DNA of 39,226 nt from Perkinsus olseni (lineage: Eukaryota; Perkinsozoa; Perkinsida; Perkinsidae), in assembly GCA_013115135.1 (NCBI GenBank), contig JABANP010000492.1, forward strand, positions 1 to 39,226, read 5' to 3'. The translations under genes and the position numbers were made by a program. The notes beneath the pieces were generated by a model that was not told the DNA's origin, made no database searches, and was given only the letters and a program-made list of their open reading frames with translations. Shown here piece by piece: positions 1-11,300 of the stretch. Numbering within the stretch: position 1 is the first letter of the stretch; every line of letters begins with the position of its first letter.

Positions 1-309
1 TTTTGGAAGTCCATTAGAACTTGTAACTCAATACTACAGTAGAGTATTGCCCCGTGATACGCGAAGTACAATTTTACTTCGTCTTTTACACAGTGACTGG
101 AAAACGCCCCATGTGTTTCACCGTGAAACACATGGGGCGTTTTCCCGGGGGAAAACAGGTTCACATGGGTTTTTTTGAAACTTTCACGCGTTTTCACTTG
201 CCAAATGTGGATTCCGCGATGGAGAGTGCGAAGAGCGTTCTTCAATTTTTGCGTATCATTATTATAAGATTTCATTTGATCTCGCTCAGGTGCGTTCATC
301 GCGGAGCTG
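1..309. other. 5' flank with a large palindrome, no complete gene
   Basis: No complete coding region is visible. The stretch contains the 47-bp odd palindrome at 99-145. It probably holds intron or upstream exon sequence of the TBC gene that follows, because that gene appears to enter its conserved domain immediately after position 310. Confidence 0.4.
99..145. repeat. perfect palindrome, 23-bp arms, single central base
   Basis: Arm 99-121 and arm 123-145 are exact reverse complements separated by one base (C at 122). The right arm runs into a second, weaker inverted repeat made of GTTTTCCC and GGGAAAAC around 139-156. The one-base centre matches the other palindromes in the window. Confidence 0.9.
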
Positions 310-1371
310 ATGAGACGTCGAAGACCTCCAATCCACATTCCATGGACTTTGCGAAGGTCTATTTACCGATCGGTCATTCTCCAGTCGGTGGGGCGGAAGG
401 ATCGGGCGGAGTTCGACGCTCTCGCTGCAAAGCCCAACTCAATGTGTGACGATTCTATCTCTCGTGATATCTACCGGACGCACCCGGGCCGACCAGATTT
501 GCCGCCGGCGCTCTTTAAGGTTTTACGCGCAATTGCGAACAAGCATCCCTCAATGGGCTACTGCCAGGGAATTAATTTCGTGGCGGCGCATCTTTGGTTG
601 ATCCATGGAGATCTCGGAGCGACCTTCTACATTTTGGATGCTCTTCTGGCGGATTACCGATTTCGGATGATCGATATGTATCTGCCTACCCTGCCACGAT
701 TGCGAATAATGACCTACCAGCTGGACCGCCTTGTCGAAGCGTTTTTACCCGAGTTAAATCGTTTGATGCAAACATATAAAGTGGGTGCGAAATTTTATGC
801 TACTCATTGGTTTATGACTATCTTTTCCTACGACTTGGGCCCCTGTGACGCCGGGACGCCGCGATCGAAATTGCTTTTGGAAATATGGGACCGATTTGTC
901 TGTGATGGTTGGTGTGTCATCATCCGAGCGGCTCTAGCGTTTTTGAAGATCTCCGAGAAGCACCTGTTGGCCACGTCCACCGAGGAAGAATTTCTGCGGT
1001 CACTGCGGACCTTGTGCGGGCGGATAAAGTCTGATGATTGTGGTCGGGTGATTGATCTGATCGATTTTGGATTCCGGAGTGTGCAGGAGAGTTTACTGGA
1101 TCAGCTGGCATTGGATGTTACTTGTGACAGATCCTCAGAAGTTAAAATGGGAGAAGATGGCGAGTTGCGGATTCGACAAAGATATCCTGAGGTTGAGCAT
1201 GCAAGATACGGAAAAGCTCAAGCGGAGTCACTCGCATCTTTGGTTAGCTCGTTCCGGGCTTGGTTCCCATGGAGCAAGAGTGAACCTGAGGGCGACCGAC
1301 TGCCGCTTAAAGGCACGAGTGCCGATAGTGACTCTTCTACGAGCTCGTTCAGCGAATATGTCATCCCTTGA
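310..1371 (+). CDS. TBC domain protein (Rab GTPase-activating protein), 5' exon uncertain
   Basis: An open frame of about 353 codons carries the TBC (Tre2/Bub2/Cdc16) domain, which accelerates GTP hydrolysis on Rab GTPases in membrane traffic. The sequence shows an IPWTLRRSIYR start resembling the first TBC motif at about residues 10-20. It also shows ISRDIYRTHP with the catalytic arginine finger near residue 56, and MGYCQGINFVAAH with the glutamine finger near residue 86. Both catalytic fingers are therefore present. The C-terminal third is Ser-rich and unrecognised. The domain begins almost at the first Met, without the usual Gly of the first motif, so the true N-terminus is probably in an upstream exon and 310 is only the first ATG of this exon. 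The specific Rab target cannot be named. Confidence 0.85.
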   Translation: MRRRRPPIHIPWTLRRSIYRSVILQSVGRKDRAEFDALAAKPNSMCDDSISRDIYRTHPGRPDLPPALFKVLRAIANKHPSMGYCQGINFVAAHLWLIHGDLGATFYILDALLADYRFRMIDMYLPTLPRLRIMTYQLDRLVEAFLPELNRLMQTYKVGAKFYATHWFMTIFSYDLGPCDAGTPRSKLLLEIWDRFVCDGWCVIIRAALAFLKISEKHLLATSTEEEFLRSLRTLCGRIKSDDCGRVIDLIDFGFRSVQESLLDQLALDVTCDRSSEVKMGEDGELRIRQRYPEVEHARYGKAQAESLASLVSSFRAWFPWSKSEPEGDRLPLKGTSADSDSSTSSFSEYVIP

Positions 1372-1737
1372 CGGTTCGGGAGGTTTTTCCTCGGAACTTG
1401 ATGAGAGCGATGGGATTTTGATACTGATTGCCTTCTCGATTGGAATCGCAGTTCGGCGGGATCTGGTACGCGCTCTTGAATTAGTGTTAAGTACTGTAAG
1501 ATTGAGGTCAACTGGAACTGTAGTTGTGTTTTAGTCAATCCGTTTAATGGCGAGGAGCACCGTGTCGCCCTTGGGTGACACGCTCCTAGCTTCAGAGTGT
1601 GATATCAGTTTGGACCGAACCGAGGATTCAAAAGCTTCGAGTCAAAACCCTTGATTTCTGTTACCCAGTGGATTAGAAGGTGTCTGAGAGTCGGCTTTGC
1701 GAGAGGCGAGACGGTTGACCCCTCATCTCTCCATGAA

Positions 1738-1757
1738 CGTATGGCATACGCCGTATG
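1738..1757. repeat. triad: hexamer, inverted copy, hexamer
   Basis: CGTATG-g-CATACG-c-CGTATG. Exact 6-1-6-1-6 geometry in non-coding DNA between the TBC and VPS13 genes. Confidence 0.95.
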
Positions 1758-3145
1758 TTCCGATATTCAAACTGTACTAGAGTTCAAATACCAGCCGCAA
1801 CGCGGTTATTGCCACAGTGTTGCTTCCGCCAACTAACCCTTCGATTGGGACGGCGGATCATCAAGATACGGGTGCGGTTGACGAACGAACTGTGAACCGC
1901 CGAAGATGCAGTTTTGTAGGTGCGCCGCATGCTCTTCTGAAAGTATCAGCATTCTTTCCCGTCGCGCGACCATGGGTCCGCGCCGCGGGTTCCGCGATAA
2001 TCTCCGTCGTTCCACGATAAGTGTGTCTGTCTCATCGAACCAAATAGAGCTGAATGCGGCTAAGCATTCCTGCTTTACCATCTTCGTCATTTCGGCGCCG
2101 GTTTCACGCTCGCTATGCCTCAACTCGACTTAGACTAAGTTTTAGAGCAACATCACGAGATTTCTGTGTGTTCCAGAGGCGGTTGGAAGGTAGAAAGGGA
2201 CATCACCGACGGAGATCACCTAGTTGATGAGAAAGCTCTTCACGTTGACTTCCTCGCAAGCGCTGCTAAGAAGTCATTCTCGGTTTTGAGCTTTTTATTC
2301 GTCATAGAGACAGCCAGATCACTGCGTCTTCGGATTCTCGTGACTGAGCTCGAGTAGTGGGGTTCTGCGCTCTTATAGGTTCGAAAATCTGGAGGTAGGT
2401 CAAGGAGCCCGTGGGCTGCGTTGCGCGTAAGACGAGCTGTCTGCCGAATAGATGACTACGATGGCTTCTCGAAGGACACAAGTAAGTAGACACAAAAGCC
2501 GGGGTGTCCCGTTCTCCGTCCGCGAAGCATGGGAGAAGGTATTAACGACAGGGAGTGGTATAATGAGTAGTATTGCAAGCGCCAGCGCTTACCATCCGCG
2601 TTGCTTAGGCGGAGTAGAAAATACGTCAGATAACAGAATGAAGCGGCATCCACCTTGAAGGGTTTAAAGGCGTCGATCAATGAACATAGAGATATCTCAT
2701 TGTCGAAGGATTTGACAGCTATCTTGTGCCGGTGACATGTGCCCGGTCATATGGAATGAGGCTTTGCAGTATGAGCATTTCATGCGCATCAACGACAGCG
2801 CCAGAGTTCCGCAAAACCCGCCGTAGGGATCGAGATTCGTTCCGTGCGTCCGCTCCGTGCCGCCCTCGTTTACGGCCAACCTTGCCACGGGTAGATTTCA
2901 TTAACGGTAAGTCGAAAGTGTCGACTCGAAACTGCCAGGGAGCTAAATTATCACTACCCCTCACCGGTATGTTATCAGGTAGAAGATGATCAACAACCGG
3001 TATGGGCGGAAATAGTCTTGATAGCACATGCAGTCGCTGGGAAGTCGTGATGCTAGGAATAACAATTAGTACCGTATCGGCCAGCGCGCCGTGCGCACGC
3101 GTGCAAGTCCCCTACACTCCTCTTAACTCTTACCCAACAGACAAG

Positions 3146-3165
3146 TGGACAATGTCCACTGGACA
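3146..3165. repeat. triad: hexamer, inverted copy, hexamer
   Basis: TGGACA-a-TGTCCA-c-TGGACA. Exact geometry. The inner palindrome extends to 8-bp arms (3144-3160). The same hexamer is used independently at 30102-30121 with different spacers. Confidence 0.95.
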
Positions 3166-3848
3166 TGCAAGTTCATTATGCTCCGAGCAGGGGCAAGTAG
3201 AGTCACAATAGAGCTCCCCTGGTTTGTCGCAAGTTCCAAAGACCACTCGAATCTCGACTCGGAATAGAAGCATGCTAGAGAAAGCAAAGGAGCGCATCCT
3301 ATTACCTGCCCTAGCACCTCATCACGGTGAGCCCTACGTTACCGAGGGACCCTTTGAACAGCCTCAACCCTCATGATTGTTCTTCAATGAAGAATCTTCA
3401 TATACATTCTCAACCGAAGACCGATGCATGGCGAAGGTCGGAGCGAGGGGCCAGGCAGGTGTGGAACCGGCGGTCGAAGCTCGGTCGCTAAGGTAATCGA
3501 AGGCGAACTTGAGCCGACATGGCGAGCATCTGACAACAAAGCCTCGGCCTCTGATGAGGTAACGTGGGCAACCATATGATCAGTGGTAATATTGGTTTTC
3601 ACCAGCCGAATTTGACTAGTAGCTTCTGCGGGCGGTGTAGCTCCGAGGGACTCAAGCGCCGAGAGAGCTCGGGCAAAATGGCAGAAAACAACGCATGAGT
3701 CTAGTATGCGTTGGTTACACTTTAGCCGACACTGTTGGGCCGACAAGGGCGGCTGACTCCCGAACGTGCAACCATGGCGCCGTAAGGCCGAATATCTATT
3801 CTTCACCCTTGCCCTACAAGTATCGTAAAGATACTACTAACGGATGAT

Positions 3849-3901
3849 AATACTATGTGTTGTTTCTAATAGTAGCAACACATAGTATTTTCCCGGAAAA
3901 T
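3849..3901. repeat. inverted repeat followed by a one-base-centred palindrome
   Basis: The arms AATACTATGTGTTG (3849-3862) and CAACACATAGTATT (3876-3889) are exact complements across a 13-nt loop. Overlapping the right arm is ATTTTCC-c-GGAAAAT (3887-3901), a 7-bp palindrome with one central base. Confidence 0.8.
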
Positions 3902-4096
3902 TTGAGACTAATTGCAATACGGGAACAAGGTGTACGGAGGCATCAGACTAGGAACGTTTTGCTGCACTGTGCAACCCGGACATTGTGTGTGGATGAAACA
4001 TTACTGAGGGCACCAGACTCCGACTCATCAAACGAGCGATGGATAAAAATCGCGTTCTTGTTGGGGACCCGCCTAATCGTGTGAGCGGATTGCACC

Positions 4097-4122
4097 AGAC
4101 TCAAAGCTCGAGTCTTAGACTC
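4097..4122. repeat. AGACTC/GAGTCT ladder
   Basis: AGACTC (4097-4102), a 7-nt gap, GAGTCT (4110-4115), one base, then AGACTC (4117-4122). It resembles a triad in which the first gap is 7 nt rather than 1 nt. Confidence 0.7.
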
Positions 4123-4411
4123 TGATCTGATGAGAGATCTCCGCGATTTAATTTTCATAGATGTTGTGCCACTAGTGGTTCGGAGTGGCTTTGGTAAGAT
4201 AGGGTATTGCCCCCTTAATGTTGTCTCCTATGCATGATCACTCTGGTCTTTTGGGAGCTCAGTGTGGACTACGTATACCGGCTGGTGCAATCGGTGAGTT
4301 ATTTTCTAGGCATTCCTACTCTACTCTTGTCATTAGCTCAAGTCTGGCCTCATGCGAAGTTGCTGATGCCCTCCTCATTTCAGTGTCTTTCAACCTTGTC
4401 AACCTTTCATT

Positions 4412-5357
4412 ATGTTCACCCGACTAGTGTCTAGTATCGCTAATTCGTACATCGTCTCCTTCCTGCGGGACTTTCTGAGCGGCTACGTTGATAACGTCGA
4501 TCCAGCCCAGTTGAAAGCATCTTTGGACAAAGGAGAGGTAACCTCGCGGACTTCCGAGAGTCGCAATCTCCTCTGCTTCCGCCGTATCGCCAGGAAGAGC
4601 GGGGAATTATCTGCATGTCTAATTCGCGAATTTTTCCTCTTCAGGTTTCATTATCTGCACTACGTCTGAAACGGGATATTTTTGACTTCTTGTCAATCCC
4701 AGTGACCGTCGTTATCGGTGAGATCAGAGATAATCGTGCGGAAAGGATTATCGTTCGTCGTTGGTTCCCTGTCGTTGATTTACTAGCGTGAAATATCTAC
4801 ACTAATGTGAGTATGGTATCATTTAACTGACTCACGGCGGCAGTTGGTAGCACTCGTAATTGGTCGTACGGTCTGTGACAGCAAGGGACCGTTTTACATT
4901 GGAGGCGCGAGCAGTGACTGCGACAAGAATGGGGGACCCAATCCTCAGGACTTTCGGAGCTATGTGGCGTCAGAGCCCTCGCCTGTCCTGTCGAGTTTGA
5001 GGCTTGCCTTAGAGTGAGATTCGTGTTGCTCGTAGGGGGCACGCGAACGATCGAATCAACGCTCGCCTGAAATCGCGGTAGGATCATGAATTTCGTCTAG
5101 CTCACGCTGGTGGGACTTGGCCTGCCCGGAAATCACACGAAAGTCCGCAACGCTGATGGCCGTCTGTCTATAAATGGCGGTAGCTTTGGTTGAAGATGGG
5201 CCATCTCAGGTTACGTTGGTGTCCTGAGCATCAAGATTCCGTGGAGATCGCTAGCGTCTCAGCCAATTATCGTTACGATCGACGATGTCATCATCGTGCT
5301 GAGGACCATGGCCACCAGCGAATGGGACGAGCAGAGGGAAATTCATCTGAAGGAAGA
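4412..5357 (+). CDS. VPS13: VPS13 exons 1-3: chorein N-terminal motif
   Basis: Exon 1 (4412-4537, ends phase 0) starts with MFTRLVSSIANSY and contains FLSGYVDNVDPAQLKASL, the classical VPS13 start. Exon 2 (4645-4717, ends phase 1) gives VSLSALRLKRDIFDF. Exon 3 (5210-5357, ends phase 2) gives YVGVLSIKIPWRSL and then PIIVTIDDVIIVLR and TSEWDEQREIHLKEE. Joining them in phase gives PVTVVIGYVGVLSIKIPW, matching the conserved glycine-plus-IPW signature of the chorein domain at the ER-anchoring end. The splice sites are GTAACC, GTGAGA and GTGAGT donors with TTCAG and CTCAG acceptors. The ATG at 4412 is chosen because it starts the family motif directly. Confidence 0.93.
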
Positions 5358-8300
5358 GTGAGTGGTTTTTGATTGCGGCAACGTGTGAATCTGTTAAGCA
5401 GATACAAAACTAGAGCGCTCGAAGTGTTCGATTTCCTTCATCTGTCGGTCCAGGACGATAAGAAGCCGAAGTCTCTCGTGTGGAGGATAGCGTCTAGCTT
5501 GTTTGCGAACTTACAGGTGAAGATCTTATATACTAGTCTGCACGTTACATGTGGGTTTTACTTGCTCCTGATGCACAGCCCTGCTCCTCGTGATATATGT
5601 AGATAAATCAGTGTATATCAGAGATATCATATCTCTCTTCGGTGTGCGGACTAGTGACCACCAGTAGAAAACAGACTGGTAGTCCTGAACTACGTGACGA
5701 GAATTCTTATGAATTCATGAGAATTCAGAATTCGAGAATTTCTCGTACAGAATTCACAGGTCGTGGACCACTGTGACGGGCTATGTATGAGAAAGCCAAT
5801 GGCACGACTGGTCTGTCTGCATTTCTTAACTCTCTCTACCGAGTCAAGTGACCAGCGTTCGTCAGGTGAGAATAACAAACGCCCACCTGAGGTTGGAAGA
5901 CAGTCACAGCGGCGGCAGACAGCGAGGCGTTTCCATCGGAGCGGAGGTGAGGACTCTTCAAGTTCAAGAAGCTCTCCAAGCTTTTCAACTGCGTGGAATT
6001 GAAAACTCGGCTCCATCGGACATGTGTCGTCTTCGCTGCGCGACAGGTTGCCCAGGGATTGTATAACCCAACTGATACCGTTCACGTTTGTAACAGCCTT
6101 ATTATGATAACTTAGTAATTGTGAGAATCAACTGCCTCCGCCTAGCATGATACAGTCTCTACTAAACACATTACACAAACGCTTACACAGGCCGGGAGCG
6201 TATCGATCAGCACCGCGGGGGGTTGAAGCGAGGCACGCGACCTGGGGTTCGTCCTGCGGAAAAGTGTTCAATCTGAAGTTTTTTTCGTTATTCATCAAGC
6301 GAACTAGTGAGATGGAATACGACTCTCGTATTTTCCTTCACTGTGAAAAAGTTGGGGTTGGGATGAATTTTGCTGATGTCCCTGGCGTCGATGTAGGGTA
6401 TATGCGCCCTGTTCTTAGCGGACCTTGGTTCGATGGAAAATCACATTTAGTATTGAAATTTTCTGCTAGTTGGGGCTATGAGTAGCGGATGGTCGTGTTT
6501 AAACGGATTTTGTCCTGCGACTGTCTCGAAGAAGTAGATCTCTGCTGGCTTTAGGTTGAAGAAGCTTCTCTATCGTCCTGCCATACCAGCTTTTCCCGGA
6601 ATTCCACTGGAGCTTCACCCGCAGCTGCGACTCCTAATGTATCCTGCAAACTAGCCGACGTGCGGCGGTTTGCAATGTAAGCTCGTGGTGGGGTTACCCC
6701 CCACCCAAGGTGCTTCACGTGAATCATATCCTCGTCTAGTGTTACCTGCAGATATCTAGAAGCCTGGCCTGCCGACCGAGCAGCAGCAGCATCGTCATCT
6801 CCCCGCTCATGGTGTCCCGAACTAACCCATAACCTTTCAGATGAGGAGCATAAGGATAGAGCCGTCGAATGTGGGACGGACGGTTCAGTCTGGACATCTG
6901 AGAGCTTGATTGAGGATTGATGCGCACTGACTGCCAAGTTCCGCCTTGTACATGCGTGCCACCGAAGTTGATGGTGTCTCTAGAGGAGAGCTCTTGATTC
7001 AGTATAGCGGTGACACTTATTCCGCTATACCTCTGTTTCATAACCGAATACTCGTCTACACGCTGTCAAAATTCCGCTAGTCTTGTCCTTGTCACAAAGC
7101 TGTTCTCTAACCGTCGTAAACTGTTCAGGACTTGATATCTTCAGGCGATCGATGCATCACTAACCCGATGGGGTCATTTTGTCATCATTGTCCAAGCTTC
7201 CTTGCAGGTTTGCAGCGTGCGGGCCGATCGGAATCTTACGCGCTTCAACCTGTTGACGGGGAGCTACGTATTATGACCACGAAGGTGAGCGACCGTGTTA
7301 ATTCTCGAGACCAGGCTTCCGGGATTTTCCTGTTCCCAGTAGGTTCCGACCCGGACTGGACCGAACGAATGTTTCTCTCCTCACGACGGTGAATGGATTC
7401 CTAAGGGCATGGGCAACAATTGCTCTGATGTAAGGGATGCCTCAATATCGCCAAGGGCTCGCGTCGAGCAAAATACGGTCTATTCCTACCCGAGGCCAAT
7501 TCATTTATTATGACAAGTGGGCCGTAGAACTTTGGCGGACGCGAAAACGATTCGGTCCCATCTAACCTTCGGACCGGAAATTTTCAGATTGAACTTTTAT
7601 CGGGAGGGGATCGAAGTAGTTACTAGCCATCAAGTGATATCATGGAACTGTTTGCGAACTCGATATGCGTGAAATTTTCTCTGAGTTTGCCGAATGCTTC
7701 GAATTAGCGGTGAGATTCAGCAAGCTCTCAGGATCGCCGCGTCGCATCCTACCTTCCCGCCGTCTACGTCGGTTTCGTCTTCCCCGAGGCGGAGTTCCAA
7801 TTCAGCAACGAGCAGCTGATGGATCTGTCCAAACTCATTTACTACCATGTGTGAGTTCAGAGAATCACGACGCTGTCGCTAGGCGCGCCTTCTGAGCTTT
7901 TCTGGTGAGCCCTAGGGTCGGCGTATCAAAAAAGGCCGTGTTTCGATGGTCGTTCAATAGCCGAGGAGAGCTCGTCCTTGGGTAGCTTGGTTAAATCTAG
8001 ACTTGGCGAAGCTTATTTACGCCTGGCCGATGGGAGGCGGGTTCGTTGCTGTTTGGGGCCTCGATATTTAGTTAAACTGGGGCTGTGAGGTTGGAACTTT
8101 CTGATTCAGTCAGAGGGAAAAAGTATTTGCTTCAAGTCCTATTTTTCGGACCGCTCTGGGATATTCAAATTTCACTCAGCTGCTGAATAGACTGGAAATA
8201 TCTTAGGTCGAAGCGTGCTCAAGACGGGTTGGTCGATGATTAGGTATCTTTACGGTAACTTTTACTACGCAATCTACTACAACGACAAGGACCTGCAAGC

Positions 8301-11300
8301 ATCGATTGAAGAGAAGAAGGAGTATATGGAAGCATGGGCTAGGAAGTGTTCTATCCTAGTCGATCGTAACGGAGTCACCAATGTGAGCTTCGCTCCGCTC
8401 AACTTTTGTAGCTGTACATTAGAACACAACCTCCGTACACTGAGCTCATAGTGAACGAGATAGAGCAGATAGACTGAGGCCTCGAGAGAGTTGGTGTTGA
8501 TGACGGGACGCTAGTATGATAACGCTAGTGGTCACATTGTTCCACTGTGCTATGCAGAGAGGGCTCGGAACCCTACAGTCGCAATCGCAACACATTCCCT
8601 CGTTGTAGTATAACCCAACGGTGGTAGATCGGGCCATAGTGAACGGGATAGAGCAGATGGCAGTTGAGGCACGCACGGTTGGGTGTTCCATTCGATCGTG
8701 TTATGTAGACATGGGGCACTACAGTCGCAACTGAAGACGGTAGACTGAGGATCACCCGCCTCACTTGTCGGGAAAGCACGCGATAGAGGTGACGTTGCCT
8801 TCCTCAGAAAGAACTCTCGGAGTTGGAGCTAAAACTGCGGGATTTTGAAGCCCAGTATCACCTAGATTACATCATGGCGGTGAGTCCCGGGGAGTGGCTT
8901 TTCGAGTTGAGAGCACGCCAGTGGAAAACGGTTAGACTAAGTATTTTTGGGGGGTGACAACTCATACAGTTTGTCGCCGCTTTGCGCATCCACAATAGCC
9001 GGAAACAGCAGAATTGCTAGATTGATTCAACAATGCTGGAAGTTTCGATTTGTGTGGTATGCCAACGCGCCGTCGCCCGCCATGTAAGGAGTAATACCAT
9101 GCCCTGAGTCAGGTGAGAAGAGAGGCAGTGATGAAGCTGAGGAAACCTGGCAGGAGTGCCGTCGAATCCGAGGCCTTCAGAAGCGGCATAGTCAGCAGCA
9201 TCATCCAAGCGATCAGTCCTAGGAAGTCTAGGCCATCGCTCGAAGTCACAAGTAAGCCTCTGTTGGATGACTCTGCCTGCATAGAAGTTGCGGAAGGAGT
9301 GGTATGCAGGCACTACTAGTCGGGCAGTGGCTGGCGAGCGTGCGGTTGAGGAGTTGCAGGAGATGCTCGGCGAGAGTATCTTCGAAGATGATGAGGTGAA
9401 TGATGCTGCTCTGTAGGCCCGCGTGAGAGTTCCAACCGCGATGAGAAAAAATTCAGCTGCAAAAAATACCTTCCACCGTGCAAATTCACCTCGGCTCACG
9501 ACTTCTGTGTGTGCCGGTCCGATACTAGGCAAATGGCATTTGATATCAACTTTGTGTGATCGAGTTTAATGCAGTTTCAACCTGCGATATGAAAAACACT
9601 GAGGAGCAGCGACTTCGCATTTCATTTGCTCGCCGAAATTCCACAGAATTTTTTATCGAGTTTCGAGTTTCACCCGTTTTTCCTCAGGACCAGACACAGG
9701 CGACAGTTGACGGTTGGACGGTGGACTTTTCCCTTGAGCTAGACCTTAGCAGGTGTAAAGTTATCTATCGATTGGACCAGGAAGGACAGGATATTTGCTC
9801 GCTTGGTGGGTCGACTTGCCGTGTATTCTGATCTTGCTGCGAGGCGAGTTGAAGCTTTCGCGAGCGCGCGAACGGGCACCGACCTGAGGCACGCTACTGT
9901 GCACTATTGACTGACATGAGTGTAGTTTTTTTTGCGAGAACTCTCGCTCTCATACCCTGAAAGCGGGAGGCATTTGAGATCATCCTCATCTTGTCTCTGC
10001 AAGGCCTCAGCACTGATTCGGGGATGCCTCCTTGCGAGATAGTCCCCTGAGACTTAACTCACAGTTCTCCTGTCAAGAGTAATTTCGCTTATCACTAATG
10101 ATTGCTGAGATTTATTCTTTCCGACGTAAGTTACCTTCTGAGTATCCACCCGTTGTCACCGATGGTTCAGCAATATCTATGGCTCCGTGGAAGAGAGAAA
10201 AAACCAAGACCAAAAAATTTTATTTCTTGGCTTCTGTGGTCTTCCTTGAAAAACAGCTTTTTTTCAGAGTGCGGTCGTCTGAGACTGCTGAGCGACACGA
10301 TGGCGGACCACAGCTGGTCCGTGTCCCTCGGGCTTGTGCAACCTCGGCTGAGGATGGTGTTTAACGAAGGGCTGGCTAGTAACAGGACAGGCGACGAAAA
10401 GAACCCCGTGGATCTCGAAACTGTGAGCGACTTAGACCCCCCTTGGGAACGCCGCTCGGGATTTCATCTTCTCTGCGCGGAGTTGGAGATTTTGTTCTAG
10501 TACTCTGACGGCAGCGTGTGACCTCTTTCGAGATTGAGGGCCAGACTCTCCGCTCCATCTTTTTCCATTCTACCATGCACAAGATTTAACCGCGAGGGTA
10601 GGACGCGCGTTTCAGTCGTTTTTCGCGACCGCTGTCTTCTCCCCGGTGGGCGAAAAATCGAGATTCTAATGTTGAACTGATTGGTGCAGGTTCTCGAAAT
10701 AGAAGGCGGTGGGCCTGAAGAGGGATCTGATCTCTTTATGAGGGTCGGCATGGCCCAATCCAAGCGGGAAGATATGCCTGATGTCACGGTTCGGGGCTTC
10801 AGCTGTGGGCAAATCAGACTGGTGAGTGTCTATGTTAGAACGCCAGTGCCGTGATAGTATTGGAAAACCATTGTCTTCATCGGCCTATGCCGTAGAGTTT
10901 ATAGATTTGTTGTGCATATTTTGGTATTGGCGTCAAGAATTATTCCCGTTTCCCGAATGATGGGATGTTTGCCTCTGCTTCTGCCTACTTGTTACTTGTT
11001 ATACAGTAACTTTACTCAAAATCGCATCGAGCTGGATGTTTTCCTAATTTCTTTTCAAACCGTGTGCATGCCGGATCACACCTTGCAGCGGGAATCGCGA
11101 TATGCATAAAGCGAGATTAGGAGTTATCCGAACTGTTCAGAGGTTGTGGACAAGACTCGGGATAACCTTGTTCACTAGCTTAGTGGCACAAGTAACGAGT
11201 ATCCAGCGCGCGTTAGCCTGGCACTGGCTGCTTTGTGTGCTATCGAGACAGTGCGAAATTGCTGGTCAGCTATTTCCGACGGCGTAATTTTCAGAGCTTT

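Larger units (their letters stand above)
1540..4411. other. intergenic stretch without a supported gene
   Basis: Short open frames occur on both strands, including a 140-codon minus-strand frame at 3384-3806. None shows a recognisable motif, signal peptide or convincing exon structure. What can be supported is repeat structure: exact triads at 1738-1757 and 3146-3165, a hairpin at 2128-2140, an inverted repeat at 3849-3889, and a GAGTCT/AGACTC ladder at 4097-4122. The upstream control region of the VPS13 gene should lie at its right end. Confidence 0.5.

Noticed and set aside
3384..3806. 140-codon minus-strand open frame
   Set aside because: No motif, no signal peptide and no splice-linked partner; composition looks random. 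Such lengths occur by chance in GC-balanced DNA.
9017..9532. 171-codon minus-strand frame
   Set aside because: It overlaps two plus-strand VPS13 exons with matching splice phases (9113-9251 and 9328-9395), so it is an antisense shadow.
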